Source of the DNA: CAYUYH01 sp964449175
Lineage (GTDB): Bacteria; Planctomycetota; Phycisphaerae; SM23-33
Assembly (NCBI GenBank): GCA_964449175.1
Contig: CAYUYH010000011.1
Span: 1 to 20,004 of the forward strand
Direction of reading: 5' to 3'
DNA length: 20,004 nt
The notes under the pieces are model-generated. The model was not told the DNA's origin, did not search any database, and saw only the letters and a program-made list of their open reading frames with translations. The translations under genes were made by a program, and so were the position numbers. This document shows positions 6,756 through 12,542 of this stretch, in pieces. How positions within the stretch are numbered: the first letter of the stretch is position 1; each line of letters opens with the position of its first letter.

Positions 6756-6777
6756 AGGCCGCACGAAGCCCCGGCCT
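6756..6777 (-). terminator. Possible terminator hairpin after the third PEP-CTERM gene
   Basis: AGGCCG and CGGCCT form a 6-bp stem with a 10-nt loop, 40 nt beyond the stop of the gene at 6817-7731 on the minus strand. The following minus-strand bases are TGATAAC, with no T-run, so termination would be weak or rho-assisted. Confidence 0.3.
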
Positions 6778-6816
6778 GTCAGGAGCCCGTTTCCGGATTC
6801 CTTTGCACTTGCGCTG

Positions 6817-7731
6817 CTAGTCGCGGCGCCTTCTGCGGATGTAGGCGCCCAGACCACCGATGCCCATGCAAACGCCCAGCATCGTCATCGGCTCGGGGAT
6901 GATGAATGCCCTGCCGGTGTCTTCGCTGCCGATCCAACGGGCGGTGGAAGTGGTGCCGATCGTCCAGACCTGCTGGATATCGGAGGGGACCACGCCCGTT
7001 ATGGGCGACCACCAGTCGATGAACAGATTAGCCCACGCGCCGCTGGTGACGTCCAGGTACGTGGTCGTCTGGCCTGCGGGAGGAAGCGTGGCCGCATTGC
7101 CGGTGAACTGGAAGTACGTGCTGATGCCAGCCGCCACCAGTTCAGCCGGAGTGCCCGTCCAACCGGGGAACGTACCGGCGCCCGTGCGATCGCTCGGATC
7201 CATGCCGTTCACCAACGGACTGAGCGGGTCGCTCCCCAGCGTCCTGTCGAACAGATTGAACTGGAGGTTGCTGGCGGTGATGACCTGTATCGTCGGGGTG
7301 GCGATCTGGACTATCTGGTCCTGGCCGCCGTAGAACATGCCCATCAGGTACTGGTTGGCATCGCCACGATTCCAGTAGTTGCTGCCCTGGATCAGCGGAG
7401 TGCCCGGGCCGCCGGTGGTCGTGCCGTCCCACAGCTGCGTCACGTCCATCAGGCCCCAGGTGTCCTCACCGGGCAGCAGACCCTTGTCTGTCGGGCGAAG
7501 GATGGTCAGCGAGGGGTCGCTGAACAGCTTGTGAGTGGCGTTGTTCGGGTCGTAGCCTGGCACCCCGGCATCGCGGAAGTACGTGTTGCCTGGAGTACCC
7601 ACGTACAGCGTGCTGACCTCGTAGTTGAACGTCTTGAAGATCAGCGGCCCGTTCTGTAGCGACACCGCTCCGGCGGTTGCCGTCACGGCCAGCACCAGGC
7701 TCAGTGCCGTAACTATTTTCAAGTGTCTCAT
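6817..7731 (-). CDS. PEP-CTERM exosortase-dependent surface protein, unknown core
   Basis: 304 residues. The signal peptide (MRHLK, hydrophobic core, cleavage near Ala-Gly-Ala at 20-22) is followed by a Gly-, Thr- and Asn-rich, mostly beta-type core with repeated Trp (Asp-Thr-Trp-Gly-Leu, Gln-Leu-Trp-Asp-Gly, Asn-Tyr-Trp-Asn-Arg) and no recognised domain. The tail at 279-304 is a textbook PEP-CTERM: Pro-Glu-Pro-Met-Thr-Met, a short Gly-containing hydrophobic segment, then Arg-Arg-Arg-Arg-Arg-Asp. The ATG at 7731 has AAGGAGAG about 8 nt upstream. The gene has its own long leader of up to about 280 nt with stable stems (see 7875-7947), and 246 nt separate it from the next PEP-CTERM gene, so it may be a separate transcription unit. 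Confidence 0.82.
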   Translation of the reverse strand: MRHLKIVTALSLVLAVTATAGAVSLQNGPLIFKTFNYEVSTLYVGTPGNTYFRDAGVPGYDPNNATHKLFSDPSLTILRPTDKGLLPGEDTWGLMDVTQLWDGTTTGGPGTPLIQGSNYWNRGDANQYLMGMFYGGQDQIVQIATPTIQVITASNLQFNLFDRTLGSDPLSPLVNGMDPSDRTGAGTFPGWTGTPAELVAAGISTYFQFTGNAATLPPAGQTTTYLDVTSGAWANLFIDWWSPITGVVPSDIQQVWTIGTTSTARWIGSEDTGRAFIIPEPMTMLGVCMGIGGLGAYIRRRRRD

Positions 7732-7874
7732 ATCCTCAGCTCTCCTTCTCTTTCGGCGCCGCGGTCCTTTTCGCGGCCGCGCCGTGTATCGAGTCTCTTG
7801 TATCCGTCGACTGCACTTGTCGGCCCTTGGACTTTACCTCCATCCGTCGCCGCGTGCGGGTCGCCCCGCTCTCA

Positions 7875-7947
7875 CCCGGCTGGTAGCAGTCTTCACCGGC
7901 CGGGCGATCTGGCTTTCGCCAGACGGAACGCTATGCTGCATCCGGCC
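7875..7947 (-). promoter_or_regulatory. Structured 5' leader with mutually exclusive stems
   Basis: On the minus strand TCTGGC-GAAA-GCCAGA (7923-7908) is a perfect 6-bp stem with a GNRA loop. It sits inside GGCCGG (7947-7942) paired with CCGGCC (7903-7898). The same CCGGCC strand can instead pair, as GCCCGG-region 7904-7899, with GCCGGG at 7880-7875. The two outer stems cannot form together, which is the layout of an attenuator or riboswitch. It matches no riboswitch class that I recognise. Confidence 0.35.
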
Positions 7948-8014
7948 TCCTTTCTCCTACGCGATGGCAATAATCCTGAGTTCTCACAGTTGCTTGCTTT
8001 GTCTATCAAATGCT

Positions 8015-8036
8015 CCGGCCCCAACTGAGGGGCCGG
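8015..8036 (-). terminator. Terminator hairpin after the sugar transferase
   Basis: CCGGCCCC and GGGGCCGG form a perfect 8-bp stem with a 6-nt loop, 14 nt after the stop codon. The minus-strand bases that follow (AGCATTTGATAG) are only weakly T-rich, so termination may be partial. Confidence 0.55.
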
Positions 8037-8049
8037 GTCGCTTTCGGGT

Positions 8050-8706
8050 TCAATGGGCCGTCTCGTCGTTCAGCTTGCCCAACGTCGCGGCCATGATGCG
8101 AATCTCGTTGCTCCAGTTGCGGTCCGCGATGTACTCCAGGTCCGCTTCCAGCTTCCTGCGGACGGACTCCACGTCCCTGTCGTAGCCGTTGCGAACCTGC
8201 GCCAGGCCCGTGATGCCGGGACGGACGCTCAGCCGCTGCTTGATGTCCGGGAAGACCCTCTCGAGTTCAGCCAGTATCTCGGGCCTCTCGGGGCGGGGCC
8301 CGACCAAAGACATCTCGCCGCGGAGCACGTTGACGATCTGCGGAAGCTCATCAACGTGGCTGCGGCGCATCCAACGCAGCACGGACACCACGCGCGGGTC
8401 CTTCTTGGCGGCCCAGACAGCCCCGGTCCGCTCCTCGGCGTCGGTGTACATCGTGCGGAGCTTGTACATCCTGAAATGCTTGCCGCCCTTGCCGACCCGG
8501 ACCTGCGTGAACAGCACCGGGCCCCGGCTGGACAGCTTGATGAGGATCGCGCATACGGTGAGCAAAGGGAGGATTAGCAGCAGAGCGAGGAAGCCAAGTA
8601 CGATGTCCACCACTTCCTTGGCGACCTCGAAATAGCGCCTCGCCAGATGAGCAGCCAATCCCGTGATGCCGCTGCCCACGGCTATGAGTGTGACTGGCTC
8701 TGGCAT
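8050..8706 (-). CDS. Polyprenyl-phosphate sugar (phospho)transferase with an N-terminal PEP-CTERM-like segment
   Basis: 218 residues of the bacterial sugar transferase family (WbaP/EpsL/PglC type), which moves a phospho-sugar from a UDP-sugar onto undecaprenyl phosphate at the inner membrane. Family marks are the re-entrant hydrophobic helix at about 35-57 (Asp-Ile-Val-Leu-Gly...Leu-Ile-Lys-Leu), Ser-Arg-Gly-Pro-Val-Leu-Phe-Thr-Gln, Phe-Arg-Met-Tyr-Lys-Leu-Arg-Thr-Met, Asp-Glu-Leu-Pro-Gln, Ser-Leu-Val-Gly-Pro-Arg-Pro-Glu and Arg-Pro-Gly-Ile-Thr-Gly. Uniquely, residues 1-24 read Met-Pro-Glu-Pro, a 17-residue hydrophobic Gly-containing stretch, then Ala-Arg-Arg, just like the sorting tails of its neighbours. 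The ATG at 8706 is secure: GGAGG lies 7 nt upstream. Only the catalytic module is present; the long five-helix N-terminal part of WbaP is absent. Confidence 0.9.
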   Translation of the reverse strand: MPEPVTLIAVGSGITGLAAHLARRYFEVAKEVVDIVLGFLALLLILPLLTVCAILIKLSSRGPVLFTQVRVGKGGKHFRMYKLRTMYTDAEERTGAVWAAKKDPRVVSVLRWMRRSHVDELPQIVNVLRGEMSLVGPRPERPEILAELERVFPDIKQRLSVRPGITGLAQVRNGYDRDVESVRRKLEADLEYIADRNWSNEIRIMAATLGKLNDETAH

Positions 8707-8766
8707 CGCGTTGCCTCCAGTCGCTTGGCCTTCGCCGAGCAAGAACGGAAAACTCAGAAAAATCCT

Positions 8767-8796
8767 TTGACTTGCGCCGCCCCCGTTGCCTATAAA
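8767..8796 (+). promoter_or_regulatory. Sigma-70-type promoter on the plus strand, divergent from the sugar transferase
   Basis: TTGACT (8767-8772), 18-bp spacer, TATAAA (8791-8796); both hexamers match the consensus at five of six positions. No plus-strand gene follows; instead two hairpins and a T-rich stretch do. Confidence 0.5.
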
Positions 8797-8802
8797 AAGA
8801 CA

Positions 8803-8898
8803 TATAGGTACGGGGCTGGCACCAAAGGTGCCTGTCACCTGCTACCTGGTGGACCAGTTGCCCCAGCCAAGGAAGCCTACTGGTCCACCTCTTTATTT
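8803..8898 (+). ncRNA. Candidate small RNA of about 95 nt
   Basis: Transcription from the promoter at 8767-8796 should start near 8803. The product would hold GGCACC-AAA-GGTGCC (8818-8832), then a perfect 11-bp stem GGTGGACCAGT (8848-8858) with ACTGGTCCACC (8879-8889), followed by TCTTTATTTGT, which is a plausible intrinsic terminator. No open reading frame of note is present. It could instead be a REP-like repeat, since GGTGCCTGTCACC resembles REP hairpins. Confidence 0.35.
8818..8889. repeat. Two adjacent inverted repeats (REP-like hairpins)
   Basis: The first is GGCACC/GGTGCC with a 3-nt loop, overlapping the word GGTGCCTGTCACC, which is itself imperfectly palindromic. The second is the perfect 11-bp pair GGTGGACCAGT/ACTGGTCCACC with a 20-nt loop. 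Both sit in the leader of the sugar transferase on the minus strand and could affect its expression. Confidence 0.6.
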
Positions 8899-9115
8899 GT
8901 CACTTCTTTCAGAGGCGCCAGCCAGACGAAACGCTCGGTGGCCAAAAGCACAAGCCCGGATCATTCCAGCCTTTCGAGGCCCAGCAGACGCGCAGCGACA
9001 GATATCGCGCGGTAACAAGGGCATCCTGCCCAGAACTGCCGGCCCCACGAAAGCCATGACCTCCAGATTGTAGTTGCGTTCCGCCGCTGGCGCAGCTCAT
9101 GTGCGGCTTTTGACA

Positions 9116-9143
9116 ATGATACCACGATGTCCAGGTCTGACAA
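9116..9143 (-). promoter_or_regulatory. Strong sigma-70-type promoter upstream of the sugar transferase
   Basis: Minus strand: TTGTCA (9143-9138), 16-bp spacer, TATCAT (9121-9116); each hexamer matches the consensus at five of six positions. The predicted start near 9108 gives a leader of about 400 nt before the sugar transferase ATG, containing a 54-codon frame and the hairpins at 8818-8889. Confidence 0.5.
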
Positions 9144-9425
9144 GGAGAAAAACTCTCCAAATCTCCAACAAACTGCACTTGCGCGCGTCCGGGACCGGCC
9201 GACCCAAAGCCGTCTGGAAAGCATGGACGCCACAGCCCCGATCCCAAACTCCTGCCACAAGACACGTCCAGACTCAATCGGCGAATACGGTAACACATTG
9301 CTAGGCAATCGCTTACCGCGACCGATCCCCTCGGATGCCCCCCCGGGCCGCTTGGGCGATTGGTCGCCCCCCCTGCGGCGCCCGTCCACCCCGGCTGAGT
9401 TCCGACTAATGCGAATGATTAGAAA

Positions 9426-10883
9426 CTACCGGGCCCCGCGGGCGCTCAGGCACCGGTCGATCCTGGCCAGGGCCTTGTCTCTGCCCAGTATCATCAGCGT
9501 CTCGAAGATCGGCGGGCTGACGGTTCGGCCGGTGACTGCGACGCGAATCGGCTGGGCCACCTTGCCCATGCCGACGGACATCTTCTCGCACTCCGCCTTG
9601 ACGATCTCCTCCAGCGCTGCTTCGGTCCACTCGCACTCGGCCAGCCGCGGCCGAAGCGCGCGCAGGACGGCGAGACCCTGGCCGTCATTCCTCGTAAGCA
9701 CCTTGGCGACGGCGTCCGCGTCGTATTCGTACGCGTCGTCGGGCGCGAACAGCACGTCGCACTTGGCCGGGATGTCTGCGAAGGTTCGCAGGCCCGGGCA
9801 GGCCGCCAGAAGCTGCCGCAACACGTCGTCGTCGCGGGGGATCAGCGTGTCGTTGAGCGAGAGATAGTCCTTCAAGCCGGCCAGCAGTCGCTCCGGGGTG
9901 GCGGCGGCGACGGCATCGGTGTTGAAGGCGAGCAGCTTGGCGCGGTCGAACTTCGCGTTGGCCTTGCCGATGCGGTCGATGCTGAACAGCTCGATCATGT
10001 CGTCCAGCGTGAGCTTCTCGCGGTCCCCGCCGGGGTTCCAGCCGAGCAGCGCGATGAAGTTCAGCAGCGTCTCAGGCAGGTAGCCGGCCTGGCGGAAGGC
10101 GTGGACCTCGACGTCGCCGTCGCGCTTCGATAGTTTTCGCCCCTGCATGTCGGCTATCAGCGGCAGATGAGCGTACGCCGGCTCGCCCAGCCCCAGCGCC
10201 TCGCGCAGCAGCACCTGCCGCCAGGTTTGGCCGAGGAACTCCTGACCCCGCATGACGAGGTTGATCTCCATCGTCGCGTCGTCGATGACGTTGGCGAGGT
10301 AGAACGTGGGCCAGCCGTCGGCCTTCTGGATGATGAAGTCCTCCATTTCCGAGGCGGGCATGGTCACCTCGCCGAAGGCCTGGTCGTGGATGGTGACGTC
10401 CCTCGCCGGGCAGCAGAACCGCACGACGACGGGCTGGCCGGCGTCGCGGGCGGCCTGGACATCGCCCGCTGTCGGGAAGCTCGCGGGGCGCGGATAGTGG
10501 AAGTCGCGCTTATCCTCAGCCGCCTTGTGTCGCCTGGCGTCCAGCTCCTCGGGCGTGTCGAAGGCGTGGTAGGCCTTGCCGGCATCCAGCAGGCGCTGCA
10601 CGGCGTCGCTGTAGAGGTCCAGCCGCTCGCTCTGGCGATACGGGCCGTGCGGGCCGCCCACCTCGATTCCCTCGTCCCACTCTATGCCCAGCCAGCGCAG
10701 GTCCTCGATGATCTTGCCGACGGCTGACTCGTCGTGGCGGCGGCGGTCGGTGTCCTCGATGCGCAGGAGGAATTGCCCGCCGCTGCGCCGGGCGATGAGC
10801 ATGCAGTACAGGGCCGTCCTGGCGCCGCCGACGTGCAGGTAGCCGGTGGGGGAGGGTGCGTAGCGTGTTCGCAGTTTCTGCAT
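9426..10883 (-). CDS. gltX: Glutamate--tRNA ligase
   Basis: 485 residues, normal length for bacterial GluRS. This class I aminoacyl-tRNA synthetase charges tRNA(Glu), and in many bacteria also tRNA(Gln), with glutamate in the cytoplasm. The N-terminus reads Arg-Tyr-Ala-Pro-Ser-Pro-Thr-Gly-Tyr-Leu-His-Val-Gly-Gly (the HIGH-type motif, residues 7-20), then Arg-Ile-Glu-Asp-Thr-Asp (41-46), and Lys-Leu-Ser-Lys-Arg (KMSKS-type, 250-254). The anticodon-binding helical domain follows. The segment before KLSKR reads Val-Met-Arg-Gly-Gln-Glu-Phe-Leu-Gly-Gln-Thr, a slightly unusual version of the usual Val-Ile-Arg-Gly-x-Glu/Asp block. The ATG at 10883 is chosen because the HIGH motif must be near the N-terminus; AGGACG lies upstream. 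A promoter sits at 10942-10971. Confidence 0.96.
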   Translation of the reverse strand: MQKLRTRYAPSPTGYLHVGGARTALYCMLIARRSGGQFLLRIEDTDRRRHDESAVGKIIEDLRWLGIEWDEGIEVGGPHGPYRQSERLDLYSDAVQRLLDAGKAYHAFDTPEELDARRHKAAEDKRDFHYPRPASFPTAGDVQAARDAGQPVVVRFCCPARDVTIHDQAFGEVTMPASEMEDFIIQKADGWPTFYLANVIDDATMEINLVMRGQEFLGQTWRQVLLREALGLGEPAYAHLPLIADMQGRKLSKRDGDVEVHAFRQAGYLPETLLNFIALLGWNPGGDREKLTLDDMIELFSIDRIGKANAKFDRAKLLAFNTDAVAAATPERLLAGLKDYLSLNDTLIPRDDDVLRQLLAACPGLRTFADIPAKCDVLFAPDDAYEYDADAVAKVLTRNDGQGLAVLRALRPRLAECEWTEAALEEIVKAECEKMSVGMGKVAQPIRVAVTGRTVSPPIFETLMILGRDKALARIDRCLSARGAR

Positions 10884-10941
10884 TGGGTCGTCCTGTCCGG
10901 TCGGTCTCGGCCTCGCCGTCTCAGCCGGCGGGCACGAGGCC

Positions 10942-10971
10942 ATCTTACACAACGCCTCGCGGTCGCGGCAA
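10942..10971 (-). promoter_or_regulatory. Sigma-70-type promoter of gltX
   Basis: Minus strand: TTGCCG (10971-10966), 18-bp spacer, TAAGAT (10947-10942). The start site near 10935 gives a leader of about 50 nt that contains the AGGACG Shine-Dalgarno sequence. It is back to back with the promoter of the radical SAM gene. Confidence 0.45.
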
Positions 10972-11016
10972 TCGTCGGCCGCGGGCGCGATCGCCCGGGC
11001 GCGGGCAGCCGGTGCT

Positions 11017-11045
11017 TTGGCGTGGCGGCGGGGAGCGGGTAGAAT
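11017..11045 (+). promoter_or_regulatory. Sigma-70-type promoter of the radical SAM gene, leaderless geometry
   Basis: TTGGCG (11017-11022), 17-bp spacer, TAGAAT (11040-11045), then exactly 7 nt to the ATG at 11053. The spacing is the same as in front of the GT2 gene at 2642. The ATG at 11044 overlaps the -10 box and so could not be on this transcript. Confidence 0.5.
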
Positions 11046-11052
11046 GCCGCCG

Positions 11053-11985
11053 ATGGAAGATGACAAGCCGACATCGCGGAGTGAGGGATTCCTCGACCAC
11101 CGCAGGCAGTGGCGGGAGATGCTGTACGTCTACCCCGTGCTGGCGAGGCGCAGCGGCGGGCTGAGCATCGGGGTCAATCTGAACTGGGACAAGCGATGCA
11201 CGTTTTCATGCGTGTATTGTCAGATCGACCGCGGCGTGGCCCGTCCGGCCCGCGAGGTGGACCTTGCGGTTCTCCGGGCCGAGCTGGACGCCGTGCTGAG
11301 CGAGGCGGTCAGCGGCCAGATCTGGTCGCAAGCGCGGTTCGCCGGCGCGCCCGCCGAGCTGCGGAGGATCAACGACATCGCCTTCAGCGGGGACGGCGAA
11401 CCGACGTGCGTCGCCAACTTTGCCGCCGCCGTCGCCGTGGCCGCCGAGGCGAAGGCGGCCGTCGGGCTCAATGACGTGAAGATCGTCGTCATCACCAACG
11501 GCTCGCAGCTCACCTCGCCGCGGTTCCAGGCCGCCCTGCCCATCCTCGACGCCAACAATGGCGAGATCTGGGCCAAGCTCGACGCTGGCAGCGAGCAGTA
11601 CTTCCAGACCGTCAACCGCCCGGAGGCAGGGATTCATCTCACCGACATCCTCGCTGGGATCGTCGCCGTCGCGCGAGGCCGGGCGATGGTCATCCAGAGC
11701 CTGTTCTGCGCGCTGCACGGCTGCGGACCGGATGATGAGGAGACAGCCGCCTATTGCGACCGGCTGCGGGAGATCGTCGCCGGCGGCGGGAAGATCAAGC
11801 TCGTCCAGATTCACACGGTCGCCCGCCCCCCTGCCGAGCCCTTTGTCTCGGCGCTGAGCGCCGAGCAGCTCGAGGCGATCGCTGCCAAGGCGCGCCAGGC
11901 TGTGAGCGGCGCGGCGGTGGAGACGTATTGCGGGGCGTTCTTCACGCCGCCGGCGGACGGCGGGGACGCTACGAGTCGTACTTGA
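11053..11985 (+). CDS. Radical SAM protein (COG0731-like)
   Basis: 310 residues. Cys49, Cys53 and Cys56 form the CxxxCxxC motif that holds the 4Fe-4S cluster (Cys-Thr-Phe-Ser-Cys-Val-Tyr-Cys), preceded by Gly-Val-Asn-Leu-Asn-Trp-Asp-Lys-Arg. Phe-Ser-Gly-Asp-Gly-Glu-Pro-Thr at 111-118 is the GGE-type SAM-binding block seen in Fe-S oxidoreductases related to the wyosine-biosynthesis family (COG0731). Bacterial members of this group have no settled substrate, so none is given. A second Cys-rich end (Gln-Ser-Leu-Phe-Cys...His-Gly-Cys) may matter for an extra ligand. The start at 11053 follows from the promoter; 11044 would add three residues and has GGGAG 8 nt upstream. The 3' end overlaps apt by 17 bp, tail to tail. 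Confidence 0.85.
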   Translation: MEDDKPTSRSEGFLDHRRQWREMLYVYPVLARRSGGLSIGVNLNWDKRCTFSCVYCQIDRGVARPAREVDLAVLRAELDAVLSEAVSGQIWSQARFAGAPAELRRINDIAFSGDGEPTCVANFAAAVAVAAEAKAAVGLNDVKIVVITNGSQLTSPRFQAALPILDANNGEIWAKLDAGSEQYFQTVNRPEAGIHLTDILAGIVAVARGRAMVIQSLFCALHGCGPDDEETAAYCDRLREIVAGGGKIKLVQIHTVARPPAEPFVSALSAEQLEAIAAKARQAVSGAAVETYCGAFFTPPADGGDATSRT

Positions 11986-12490
11986 TCAGGCAGTGGATGG
12001 GGTAGCCGGCGAGCTTGTCCCGGCCTTTCAGGAAGCACAGCTCCACGACGAACGCGATGCCGACAATCTTGCCGCCGAGGGACTCGGCGAGCTTGCACGC
12101 GGCGGCCATCGTGCCGCCAGTGGCCAGCAGGTCGTCCACCATGAGCACCTTCTTGCCCGGCGCGATGGCGTTGCGGTGCATCTCGATGCTGTCCGTGCCG
12201 TATTCCAGCTCGTAGCTGGCGGAGATGGTCTCGCCGGGCAGCTTGCCGGGCTTGCGGACGGGCACGAAGCCGGCGCCCAGCCGCTGCGCGACCATCGCTC
12301 CGAAGATGAACCCGCGAGATTCGATGCCGACGACCACGTCGATGTCGGCGTCGGCGAACGGCTCGGCGAGCTTCTCGGCGGCCTCGGACAATGCGCCCGG
12401 GTCGCCCAGCAGCGGGGTGATATCCTTGAAGACGATGCCCGGCTTGGGGAAGTCGGGCACATCGGCGATGTACGCGGCAAGCTCCGTCAT
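11969..12490 (-). CDS. apt: Adenine phosphoribosyltransferase
   Basis: 173 residues, the usual length for Apt. It converts adenine and PRPP to AMP and pyrophosphate in purine salvage. Diagnostic pieces are Pro-Asp-Phe-Pro-Lys-Pro-Gly-Ile-Val-Phe-Lys-Asp-Ile-Thr-Pro-Leu-Leu near the N-terminus, Gly-Ile-Glu-Ser-Arg-Gly-Phe-Ile-Phe-Gly, Val-Arg-Lys-Pro-Gly-Lys-Leu-Pro, and the PRPP loop Val-Leu-Met-Val-Asp-Asp-Leu-Leu-Ala-Thr-Gly-Gly-Thr. The ATG at 12490 has AAGGT 7 nt upstream. It lies 52 nt after the LtaS-type gene in the same direction and could be its co-transcribed partner, although no functional link is evident. Confidence 0.96.
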   Translation of the reverse strand: MTELAAYIADVPDFPKPGIVFKDITPLLGDPGALSEAAEKLAEPFADADIDVVVGIESRGFIFGAMVAQRLGAGFVPVRKPGKLPGETISASYELEYGTDSIEMHRNAIAPGKKVLMVDDLLATGGTMAAACKLAESLGGKIVGIAFVVELCFLKGRDKLAGYPIHCLIKYDS

Positions 12491-12542
12491 CTGTTGACCT
12501 TGTTGCGGGTGCGGAGCGGCAGGGCCGTCGCGGCGGCGACGG

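Larger units (their letters stand above)
7732..8049. other. 318-bp intergenic region: terminator and structured leader
   Basis: Between the sugar transferase stop and the third PEP-CTERM start. It holds the terminator hairpin at 8015-8036, an AT-richer strip at about 7965-8012 where a promoter could lie (no hexamer pair scores well), then the structured leader at 7875-7947, and finally the Shine-Dalgarno sequence. No gene is seen. Confidence 0.6.
8707..9425. other. 719-bp region without a confident gene, AT-richer than its surroundings
   Basis: It lies between gltX and the sugar transferase, both on the minus strand. It contains a strong minus-strand promoter (9116-9143), a strong plus-strand promoter with two hairpins behind it (8767-8897), and a 54-codon minus-strand frame (8893-9057). 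The longer frames here have no family-like sequence. A 6-bp hairpin GGGCGA/TCGCCC at 9354-9369 is the only terminator-like structure after gltX. The mixed composition hints at accessory or decayed DNA. Confidence 0.55.

Noticed and set aside
5728..7659. 643-residue plus-strand frame across the PEP-CTERM genes
   Set aside because: It runs antisense through three well-supported exported proteins; no signal peptide, domain or plausible Shine-Dalgarno sequence is present.
7732..7980. Cyclic-di-GMP (GEMM) riboswitch before the PEP-CTERM gene
   Set aside because: A GAAA-capped stem is present, but the conserved ACGCAAAGCC-type and GGGCAAACC-type blocks are absent.
8909..9389. Two overlapping minus-strand frames of 129 and 142 residues in the gap after gltX
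   Set aside because: Both are Trp/Arg/Ser/Gly-rich without motifs, overlap each other in different frames, and cover a promoter-like sequence.
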